Source: Yanghanlia sp047501535 (GTDB lineage: Bacteria > Pseudomonadota > Gammaproteobacteria > Burkholderiales > Burkholderiaceae_B). From it: a stretch of DNA of 64,000 nucleotides. Under the pieces are notes generated by a model. That model saw only the letters and a list, made by a program, of their open reading frames with translations. It did no database searches and was not told the DNA's origin. Made by a program: the position numbers and the translations under genes. The stretch spans positions 62,001-126,000 of the forward strand of contig NZ_JAZDRJ010000003.1 of the NCBI RefSeq assembly GCF_047501535.1, written 5' to 3'. The first letter of the stretch is position 1. Every line of letters starts with the position of its first letter. Of this stretch, positions 45,055 through 52,097 are shown in pieces.

Positions 45055-45360
45055 GTGGCAAAATACCTATGGCTACTGTCTCTACAACAGGTGATCCGAT
45101 CTCCAGCGTATCATGTCCGCCATGACCAACAGCCCCGCATCCACTTCTTTATACAGAGGCTCACAAAAGGCATTGCATTCGAAGCAAAACTCAGTGGGGA
45201 TGGTACATGGCACGGCTACCCCATCCCTTGGGAAGCTGTGCCACCGGAGATCGTCAGGGAATGGGTTACCGAAGAAAAAGTAAGCCGACGGCAAATCAAA
45301 AGACATTGGCAGCCGGATAAAGACGATCTGCATTGGGCTATCAAGGCAGGTGAGTCATGA
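45055..45360 (+). CDS. small partner protein of the ImmA/IrrE gene
   Basis: Up to 101 residues; the start is uncertain because the protein-like part begins near residue 30 (RIHFFIQRLTKGIAFEAK). The core WHGYPIPWEAVPPEIVREWV and KVSRRQIKRHW looks like a small basic regulatory or antitoxin protein. Its stop overlaps the ATG of the ImmA/IrrE gene (ATGA), so the two are translationally coupled. In many such pairs the small gene is the inhibitor or regulator. An alternative frame begins at ATG 45122, which could point to a frameshift in the N-terminus. Confidence 0.55.
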   Translation: MAKYLWLLSLQQVIRSPAYHVRHDQQPRIHFFIQRLTKGIAFEAKLSGDGTWHGYPIPWEAVPPEIVREWVTEEKVSRRQIKRHWQPDKDDLHWAIKAGES

Positions 45361-46856
45361 ACGATTTAAAACGTTTTGGTAATCCAGAACTCTTTGAAAT
45401 TGCAGCTCGCTGGGTTCGTGACACCGAACCTCGTGAGCGCTTGCCACAAGAAGGCGGTTGGTCCACCGGAGACCTCCAGATCACGGTTGGCCGCCAAGTA
45501 TTAACAGCGCGTCGTCACAACGATTCAGAAAGCAACTATATCGCTTGGTACCTCGCTCCATTGCTTGAGTGGTTACTACATCACTGGACTTCAATCCTTC
45601 ATGAAGAAAACTACGCCTGGCCTGAAAGCACCGGTGCACCTGCCGCAACGGCGGTATTTGCCGCCTTGGGCCGATATATTGGCTCCATCAATGAAGAAGA
45701 GCAACTGAAATACATGGCGATACAAAGCTGGTGGAAACGGCATGCCTTAAGGGCAGCCGACCCCAGCGCGCTGTTTCCGGACATTTGTTTTCGTCGTCTG
45801 GGCGATGATATCGAAATTTCTTGGGCAGGCAGGCAGCCACAGCACGCCCCTGCTGGATTTGCTTTGACGTCTCCTCCGGGCTACGCCACGTTTGAAGTCG
45901 CTGCGGTTGCCAAGCCACTCTGGGAGTTCCTTGACTGGGCACTCAGCTCCGCGCAGGGAATAACGGAAGCTGATGATGCCGCCATCGGCAGATTGCGTGA
46001 ACGCTTCCAGCTCCTGCAGAGAACACCGCTCAAGTCACTTGAACTCAAGTATCTGAACGAGCGGCTGCAAAACCTATTGCAAAACGTTCGTCAACCAACA
46101 AAGCTCAATAGCGCCAGCGTTCTTGTTGAAGGCGTACCTGCCATTGCCGAGCTGGATCCCGCCGTACTGATGTTCGGGGGTCTCAACCCCTCCATAGGCG
46201 CGCAAGATGCCGCACGACTAATACAGTTTCTGGAGGCACAGCAAGACGGCACAGAGACAGACAGTCTTACCAGGCTTGTAGATGACCGAGGCTGGAATCA
46301 TGCCCTCGCCCCATACGAAGAAGGTTACGACCTTGCCGACGAGATCAGGGAAGAACTCAACATCCCCGCCGAACAAAAAAACGTCAACATCGGGAAATAC
46401 CTGCACGACCTAGGTGTGACAATTAAAGAACTGGCGTTAGACACCACCACGATTCGTGGGGTTGCTATCGCAGGTCCTGGTTTTTCTCCGGCTATTCTTG
46501 TCAATACAAGTAGCCCGTTCAACCAAACGCGTGCGGGGTGCAACTTCACATTAGCGCACGAGCTATGCCACATTTTATTCGACCGCACTCGAGCAAAAAG
46601 GTTGTCGCATGTCAGTGGCCCCTGGACTTCCCCCCGCACCGAAAAGCGCGCAAACGCCTTTGCCGTCATGTTTCTTGCTTCCAGGGAGGCAGTTCGCACC
46701 GTATTTCAACAATACGGAATTGAAGAAACTAAAAAAGCAGCGCAAGCCTTGCAACTCGGTCATTCCGCGTTCATCGAACACATATATAACCTGGGTTTTA
46801 TCGACGAAGCTACTCGAGAAGAGCTACGGCTCAAGGCGGACCCTCACCCGACGTGA
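45357..46856 (+). CDS. ImmA/IrrE-type zinc metalloprotease, large form
   Basis: 499 residues. The C-terminal third is a COG2856 peptidase: TLAHELCHILFD is the HExxH zinc site (about residue 400), and EKRANAFAVMFLAS is the second conserved helix with the third ligand. The N-terminal 300 residues (with WLLHHWTSILHEENYAWPE and an uncharacterised domain) are not recognised. ImmA/IrrE proteases cut repressors to switch on mobile-element or stress genes; long versions coupled to a small gene occur in toxin-antitoxin and defence loci. The gene ends where copied Abi/Rpn debris starts. Confidence 0.78.
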   Translation: MNDLKRFGNPELFEIAARWVRDTEPRERLPQEGGWSTGDLQITVGRQVLTARRHNDSESNYIAWYLAPLLEWLLHHWTSILHEENYAWPESTGAPAATAVFAALGRYIGSINEEEQLKYMAIQSWWKRHALRAADPSALFPDICFRRLGDDIEISWAGRQPQHAPAGFALTSPPGYATFEVAAVAKPLWEFLDWALSSAQGITEADDAAIGRLRERFQLLQRTPLKSLELKYLNERLQNLLQNVRQPTKLNSASVLVEGVPAIAELDPAVLMFGGLNPSIGAQDAARLIQFLEAQQDGTETDSLTRLVDDRGWNHALAPYEEGYDLADEIREELNIPAEQKNVNIGKYLHDLGVTIKELALDTTTIRGVAIAGPGFSPAILVNTSSPFNQTRAGCNFTLAHELCHILFDRTRAKRLSHVSGPWTSPRTEKRANAFAVMFLASREAVRTVFQQYGIEETKKAAQALQLGHSAFIEHIYNLGFIDEATREELRLKADPHPT

Positions 46857-46899
46857 CGACGGCTAGGCGATGAGCCGACCGCACCTTGGGCAGCTCCAG

Positions 46900-46949
46900 G
46901 GTGTGGTGGTTTTCGAGTGTATTGGGAAAAATTACCCATCTGGCGATAA
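46900..46949 (+). pseudogene. 3' tail of a second Abi_2 gene
   Basis: Plus-strand frame reads GFRVYWEKLPIWR then TAA. This aligns residue by residue with the C-terminus of the intact Abi_2 gene (GFPVRWNKLSIWR, stop at 48750), but is a diverged allele, not a recent copy. The rest of the gene is gone. Confidence 0.7.
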
Positions 46950-46963
46950 GTTTTTTTCTCCAC

Positions 46964-47063
46964 TCAGCCGCGCAGCACCTCGTCCACGTTGCTCGCGTCA
47001 AACAGGCGATCCAGCCAGGTGTCGATTTGTTCTGAGTTGGCGGTGGCAATGGTTTGGATGGCT
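46964..47063 (-). pseudogene. Rpn-family nuclease, 3' tail (copy B)
   Basis: Aligns without gaps with the 99 bases at 48852-48950 (the 3' end of copy C), ending in the same DEVLRG-stop type C-terminus. As in copy C it lies just behind an Abi_2 tail on the opposite strand, so an abi-rpn convergent block was present twice. Confidence 0.75.
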
Positions 47064-47111
47064 GAATCACCCCGGAAATGAACTGACCCCCTAAAGAACC
47101 GCCGCCCACCA

Positions 47112-47354
47112 CCGTAAACACTTCAAGAAGGCCAGCCAAATCGGCCAAACGTAACAAACCAAAAATATTTTGTCGCAAGCCCTAAACCTTCCGAAACGCT
47201 AGCCGTAAACAAGCATGTACAGGAAATACAGGGCCTGCCCAGCACACTAGTGAAGGGCCAGGATTCCACCCGAAAGGGCTTTCCTGGTTAACCGGCAGTA
47301 ACAAGCCGCTGCCATTTCCCTACAGGAGCATTGCAAATGTCTGTAATCAACACG
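47112..47354 (+). repeat. fliC promoter/leader repeat, copy 1
   Basis: Near identical (about ten differences by eye, one a single-base indel) to 50463-50707, including the sigma-28 promoter, leader, ribosome site, start codon and first six flagellin codons. Copy 1 no longer leads into a flagellin. Confidence 0.93.
47183..47209 (+). promoter_or_regulatory. sigma-28 promoter, copy 1 (orphan)
   Basis: TAAA at 47183-47186, 15-base spacer, GCCGTAAA at 47202-47209; consensus is TAAA-N15-GCCGATAA. It should still be active but now transcribes a stub and then the region leading to the Abi_2 gene. Confidence 0.8.
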
Positions 47355-47366
47355 GACAGCCGATAA
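47337..47366 (+). pseudogene. truncated flagellin start (stub)
   Basis: ATG at 47337 opens MSVINT, identical to FliC, then reads DSR and stops at TAA 47364-47366. The sequence matches fliC only to 47354, which marks the rearrangement junction. Confidence 0.85.
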
Positions 47367-47727
47367 GGGAATAAGTGGTTGATTTATAATAATAAAAACT
47401 ATAACCACCCAAAATAATATACACAGCAATATACACAAATTTTCTGGCTCTCAATGGCCTTCAGTGGAACAACTTTTCCACCCTGGAACGCCTGAAATTA
47501 GTTGTTGCATGACTATAAAAATACCCTGTTGGCGTGTGCTGGACGTTGGTGGGCGTGAGTAGCGTCATAGTCACTTCTGCCGTGATTGCAAGAAAGTATC
47601 TGTTATGACAGGCGCATGCTGGTGCTTACGCTGGGTAGGACGCTGACCAGGCTTACTCCTTGTAGGTGCAAGAAGACATCGTTTCTAGCTCTCGTCCCCC
47701 CGTCTATCTAATAACGTCGAAGTCCGG
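47367..47727. other. AT-rich gap with a possible transposase zinc-ribbon remnant
   Basis: 47367-47500 is AT-rich with no gene. At 47563-47645 a plus frame reads RHSHFCRDCKKVSVMTGACW then stops; the CxxC pair and SVMTG resemble the zinc ribbon of IS1595-type transposases. Too short to be sure. Confidence 0.35.
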
Positions 47728-47791
47728 TATAATTGTGACAACAAGACCCGCCAAGGCTATGCGCGAAAGCGTATCCTCAAACCGGCGGGTT
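47728..47791 (+). ncRNA. promoter and compact structured RNA candidate upstream of Abi_2
   Basis: A perfect TATAAT (47728-47733) is followed about seven bases later by an RNA with a 7-bp closing stem (47746-47752 with 47784-47790) enclosing a 6-bp hairpin capped by a GAAA tetraloop (47759-47764, loop 47765-47768, 47769-47774). No good -35 was seen. Lies 60 bases before the Abi_2 start. Confidence 0.5.
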
Positions 47792-47850
47792 ACTCATTTC
47801 TGGGCCAGTACATCGCTAGCCGACAGGCCGCATCACGACATGAGCCTGCC

Positions 47851-48750
47851 ATGACGACGCCGACATCCCCATTCACAAAGCCCTCGACGACCTACGATCA
47901 GCAGGCAGCCATCCTCCGGCAGCGTGGTATGCATGTCGATGATGAAGAGTCAGCCAAGTTCTACCTTCAGCATCTGAACTATTATCGCCTGAGTGCCTAT
48001 TGGCTACCCTTCGAGATAAGCCACAATCCCCATCAGTTTCATCCGGGCACTCGATTCGAGGATGCGCTGAATCTCTATGTTTTCGACCGCAGTTTACGCT
48101 TGTTGGCTTTGGATGCCATCGAACGCATAGAGGTATCTGTTCGCAGCCAATGGGCTTATCACCTTGCCCATCAACATGGGCCACATGCTCATCTTGATAT
48201 TTCGCTAGCAGCGAATCCCGCTCGATGGCATTCGGATTCTCTTAAATTGACCCAGGAAGTCCAGCGTTCGGATGAGGTTTTTATTCGGCATTTGAGGGCG
48301 ACCTATTCTGAAACGCTCCCTCCCGTTTGGGCGGTTTGCGAGGTAATGTCCTTGGGATTGTTATCACGCTGGTATGGAAACTTGAAGCCTATGCCAACTC
48401 GCCGGGCGATTGCATCAATTTACGGGTTGGATCAAAAAGTGTTGGGGTCATGGCTTCATCACTTAGCATTGGTGAGAAATATATCTGCCCATCACGGACG
48501 TTTGTGGAACCGGGAGTTCACCATCACCCCATTACTACCGCGAGCCAAACCAGCGTTTTTGAAATCTCAGTTTCAACCAGGCTCTCGGAAGCTCTATAAC
48601 GCCTTGGTAATCATGCTGTATTGTATGGATGTCGTTTCACCCAACCACAGTTGGCGCGACAGGCTGCTAACCCTGCTTGATCAGCACAAAATACCTGTAG
48701 CGGATATGGGTTTTCCAGTGCGCTGGAACAAACTATCAATCTGGCGATAG
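47851..48750 (+). CDS. Abi_2 family (AbiD/AbiF-like) HEPN abortive-infection protein
   Basis: 299 residues. The Abi_2 domain opens with QAAILRQRGM and YLQHLNYYRLSAYWLPFE, has ALDAIERIEVSVRSQWAYHL in the middle, and carries VRNISAHHGRLWNRE, whose RxxxxH is the HEPN ribonuclease motif, near residue 215. AbiD/AbiF-type proteins cause phage-triggered growth arrest by RNA cleavage. No protein antitoxin gene adjoins it; instead a structured RNA candidate lies upstream, and a CAGGC/GCCTG stem (47824-47828 with 47844-47848) sits against the start codon. Lower GC than core genes. Convergent with the Rpn pseudogene. Confidence 0.85.
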   Translation: MTTPTSPFTKPSTTYDQQAAILRQRGMHVDDEESAKFYLQHLNYYRLSAYWLPFEISHNPHQFHPGTRFEDALNLYVFDRSLRLLALDAIERIEVSVRSQWAYHLAHQHGPHAHLDISLAANPARWHSDSLKLTQEVQRSDEVFIRHLRATYSETLPPVWAVCEVMSLGLLSRWYGNLKPMPTRRAIASIYGLDQKVLGSWLHHLALVRNISAHHGRLWNREFTITPLLPRAKPAFLKSQFQPGSRKLYNALVIMLYCMDVVSPNHSWRDRLLTLLDQHKIPVADMGFPVRWNKLSIWR

Positions 48751-48850
48751 GTTTCTTGCGGTTTTGCCTGCGCGTGTTCCGATGCTGCATTTCAATGTTG
48801 TTATTTGTGCGGTATCGGAAGAGGTAGAGGTTAGTGCTTCGCTACAGCCA

Positions 48851-49625
48851 TCAGCCCCGCAGCACATCTTCCACGCAGTTGGCGTCAAATAGGCGATCCA
48901 GCCAGGTGTCGATTTGTTCTGAGTTGGCGGTGGCAATGGTTTGGATGGCTTCGGGGGAAAGCGGGCCAAAGCGTTTGGCTAGCAGGCGCTGCAACACCAA
49001 GGCCTCACCTTGGATAATGCCTGTTTTCAAGCCCTTTTGGATACCTTTTTCGATGCCTCGTTTGATACCTTGTTCAATCCCCTTACGCATACCCCTCTCT
49101 TCATGCTGCAAGGCCCAAGCATCGAATCGTTCAGCTAATGTCATTTTCAGCTCCTTTAAGTCGCGCATCTTGGGCAGTGCCAGAGTATGGCGGCTTTGCC
49201 GCAGGACGACTGCTCGCATCCAGATCGCAAAGGTGCGGCGCAGTTCAGGGTGATTGGCCAGCAAGCCGTTCAACAGATCAATCAGTTGCAGCAGTGATTC
49301 GTTGCTTTCGGGTCGTTCTGCCTGGATAATCGCCGCCACCAGATTACGCATCGGCTTCAGGTCAGCCGAGTTGAACTGGTTTTCATCAATCAACAGGTAT
49401 TTTAACTTGGGCAGGTAGTGCGCCACCAGCCCGGGGGCTCTCGGAATCAGGTCTGATATATCCGTAGCGGCTGTCCAGCGCCCGTTGCCGTTATACAGCA
49501 CAATCGGCAGCACCGGCATCCAGGCTGTGCAGCCAGGCGTCGGGGATAAAACCCATCACCAGATCGCGTACGACTTCGGGCGAGGAAAACAGCAGTTTGT
49601 ACGAGGCGTCGTCTTCGTGGTTCAT
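48851..49625 (-). pseudogene. Rpn-family nuclease with internal deletion and frame change (copy C)
   Basis: The 5' part (49491-49625) reads MNHEDDASYKLLFSSPEVVR and AWLHSLDAG, the normal Rpn N-terminus, and stops. The 3' part (48851-49519) continues in another frame from PVLPIVLYNGNGRW through a Lys/Gly-rich GIEQGIKRGIEKGIQKG repeat to the C-terminus. The catalytic core between them (the piece kept in copy A) is missing, so the gene is dead. The C-terminal fragment could still be made as a 220-residue protein. Confidence 0.8.
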
Positions 49626-49877
49626 GAAGATGACTGTACGCACTCTTGCTGTGAAAAAGCGGGCAGAAGCAGGGATTCATCCTTGCGGGGAAGTACGTAG
49701 CAGGCTGCTGCTCCGTTCTCAGCAGTCAGCTGCTTATAGTTAAAACCGGATGCTGATCCCTATTTCCCCGCATTGCTCCAGAGGTTGCCGAAAGTGCGTG
49801 AGCCGACTTCGCGCTGGCCATCAGATGAAATGTGGCTGTGCGGGAGGGCCGATGAAGGCTGCGTTCTTAAACGTGAA

Positions 49878-50093
49878 TTAGTGTGCCTCGGGGTCATCAA
49901 GGATATGGGTGCGGCGATATACCGCTTTTTCACCCGTTTCCACCAGGACGATTTCAACCAGCCAGTCGCCATCTTCCAATTGCTCGACAGGCTCGCCGAC
50001 TTCATATTTTGGGCCGAACGGCCCGAACGTCTTGATGATGCCGACAGGTACTGGCGGCGGCGCGGTCAAGGTGTGCAGCATCACGACCTCCAT
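49878..50093 (-). CDS. DUF5397-like small protein
   Basis: 71 residues (an ATG at 50081 gives 67). The segment GIIKTFGPFGPKYEVGEPV followed by DGDWLVEIVLVETGE is the DUF5397 pattern, a small beta-rich protein usually found near toxin-antitoxin or mobile genes. Function unknown. No partner toxin is seen next to it; the 250 bases downstream contain no convincing gene. Confidence 0.6.
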   Translation of the reverse strand: MEVVMLHTLTAPPPVPVGIIKTFGPFGPKYEVGEPVEQLEDGDWLVEIVLVETGEKAVYRRTHILDDPEAH

Positions 50094-50230
50094 ACTGTAG
50101 TTGCCTGATTACTCAGCGAAATTGTAGTCCATCCAGCATAATCCGGGCATCGACGCGCACGGATTCTGCACTGACAACCTTAGCCGTGGCTGCGATGGTT
50201 CTGGGGTACACCTACCAATAAGGCGACCCC

Positions 50231-50536
50231 ATGCCACAAACTATATTGTCACGCCGCTGCTGGCCTGCCTATATGCTGACTTTGGCCTTTTACGCCCTGA
50301 CTGGCCCCGCAGCCGCCTATACGCCAACCGCCACCACGCATACGGCAGAGCAGCAAGCCCCGCACGACACCCTCAACCCCCATCAAGCCTGGAACCTCAC
50401 CACCGAAGAATGGCAGCGGTTCGAGGAGCTAATGGAGCGCCCTAAAGAATCACAGACCCTGGCCGTAAACACTTCAAGAAGGCCAGCTACACCGGCCAAA
50501 CGTAACAAACCAAAAATATTTTGTCGCACGCCCTAA
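50231..50536 (+). pseudogene. 5' part of an integrating-conjugative-element-type secreted protein
   Basis: 101-residue frame with a signal-like hydrophobic start (about 12-28, ending PAAAYT). The segment AWNLTTEEWQRFEELM matches the start of the TIGR03759/PFL_4693-type ICE protein, which normally continues PLGIWSP-like; here the match stops and the frame runs into the fliC leader repeat at 50463. It looks like an ICE gene cut at the repeat junction. Confidence 0.45.
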
Positions 50537-50707
50537 ACCTTCCGAAACGCTAGCCGTAAACAAGCTTGTACAGGAAATACAGGGCCTGCCCAGCACACTA
50601 GTGAAGGGCCAGGATTCCACCCGAAAGGGCTTTCCTGGTAAACCGGCAGTAACAAGCCGCTGCCATTTCCCTACAGGAGCATTACAAAATGTCCGTAATC
50701 AACACCA
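50463..50707 (+). repeat. fliC promoter/leader repeat, copy 2
   Basis: The functional copy, leading into fliC. Partner of 47112-47354. Confidence 0.93.
50534..50560 (+). promoter_or_regulatory. sigma-28 (FliA) promoter of fliC
   Basis: TAAA at 50534-50537, exactly 15 bases, then GCCGTAAA at 50553-50560. It matches the flagellar late-class consensus and lies about 130 bases before the fliC start. Confidence 0.88.
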
Positions 50708-51939
50708 ACTATCTGGCACTTGTTTCCCAGAATAATCTGACCAAGTCGCAAAACGCTCTGGGTACTGCTATTGAGCGTCTGTCCTCCGGCATGCGCATCA
50801 ACAGCGCCAAGGACGACGCTGCTGGTCAGGCCATTGCCAACCGCTTTACCGCCAACATCAAGGGTCTGACCCAGGCGACCCGTAACGCCAACGACGGTAT
50901 CTCCATCGCTCAGACCACTGAAGGCGCTCTGAACGAAATCAACAACAACCTGCAGCGCATCCGTGAACTGTCGGTTCAGGCCGCCAACGGTTCCAACTCC
51001 GATACCGACCTGGCTTCCATCCAGGACGAAATCGGCCAGCGTCTGGCTGAAATCGACCGCGTGTCCGAGCAAACCCAGTTCAACGGCGTGAATGTTCTGG
51101 CCAAGGACAACAAGCTGACCATCCAGGTTGGTGCGCACGACAACGAAACCATCACCATCAACCTGAAGGAAATCACTGCTTCGACACTGAAACTGAATGG
51201 TTTCAGCGTGGCTGGTCCTACTGTTAATGCTAGTGGTCAGATTACTGATGCTGATGGTGTTGTTGCTGGTGCTGTTGCGGCCAGTCAGTTCCAGAGTGTT
51301 TTCGGTGCCGATACCCAGTTCACCGCGAGCGCTGTGTCTATGACCAATGCTGAGCAAATCAAGGTTGCTCAGAGTCTTGGTGTCGCTTCTGGCAGCGTAA
51401 CTATTGGCACATCACTGATAGAAGACGGTCGTGGAAATTGGTACGCAACGGTTAATGTTCAGCCTGCGTCTGCTACTGAAGTGGAAAACCTGAACAGTCG
51501 TGGTATCACAGCAGGTTCCAATGGTAACGATCTGGCGACTGGTGCTACTTCCACTTTCTACGTTGCTGTTGACCCCACGTCGACCACTTCTACAGGTACC
51601 GATACTGCGGCATACGCGCTGACAGCTGATGATGTGACATTGACATCTCTGACCACGGGGGCCTCTTCCAACCCGTTGGCTAAGCTGGACGCTGCTTTGG
51701 CCCAAGTTGACCAACTGCGCGGCGAACTGGGTGCTGTTCAGAACCGCTTCCAGTCCACCATTACCAACCTGAGCAACACGGTTACCAACCTGTCCGCCGC
51801 ACGTTCGCGTATCGAAGACGCCGACTACGCTGTTGAAGTGTCCAACATGACACGTGCTCAAATCCTGCAGCAGGCTGGTACTTCGGTTCTGGCTCAGGCT
51901 AACCAGGTGCCGCAATCGGTTCTGTCGCTGCTGCGCTAA
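50689..51939 (+). CDS. fliC: flagellin
   Basis: 416 residues. The N-terminal D0/D1 (1-170: INTNYLALVSQNNL, RLSSGMRINSAKDDAAGQAI) and C-terminal D1/D0 (about 325-416: DADYAVEVSNMTRAQILQQA) are strongly conserved; the central part (170-320) is variable, Thr/Ser/Ala-rich and visibly lower in GC. An AGGAG ribosome site precedes ATG 50689. Expressed from the sigma-28 promoter. The Ser/Thr-rich exposed domain is a likely target for the OGT-like enzyme encoded next. Confidence 0.96.
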   Translation: MSVINTNYLALVSQNNLTKSQNALGTAIERLSSGMRINSAKDDAAGQAIANRFTANIKGLTQATRNANDGISIAQTTEGALNEINNNLQRIRELSVQAANGSNSDTDLASIQDEIGQRLAEIDRVSEQTQFNGVNVLAKDNKLTIQVGAHDNETITINLKEITASTLKLNGFSVAGPTVNASGQITDADGVVAGAVAASQFQSVFGADTQFTASAVSMTNAEQIKVAQSLGVASGSVTIGTSLIEDGRGNWYATVNVQPASATEVENLNSRGITAGSNGNDLATGATSTFYVAVDPTSTTSTGTDTAAYALTADDVTLTSLTTGASSNPLAKLDAALAQVDQLRGELGAVQNRFQSTITNLSNTVTNLSAARSRIEDADYAVEVSNMTRAQILQQAGTSVLAQANQVPQSVLSLLR

Positions 51940-52024
51940 TCAGCGGCTACAGGTGAAAACCGATCAATCTGGATGGCTCAGGCTTTTCAGGTTTGACCGG
52001 CTGTAACCGAGTTGCTGTAATGGA

Positions 52025-52060
52025 GGGAATGTCGCTTTCAGGGTGGCATTCCCTTTTTTT
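52025..52060 (+). terminator. intrinsic terminator of fliC
   Basis: A 9-bp stem with one wobble (52025-52033 with 52045-52053) followed by seven T. Confidence 0.88.
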
Positions 52061-52097
52061 GTTCTAATCATCCTTTCTCTAGGTCGGGTCTGTATCC

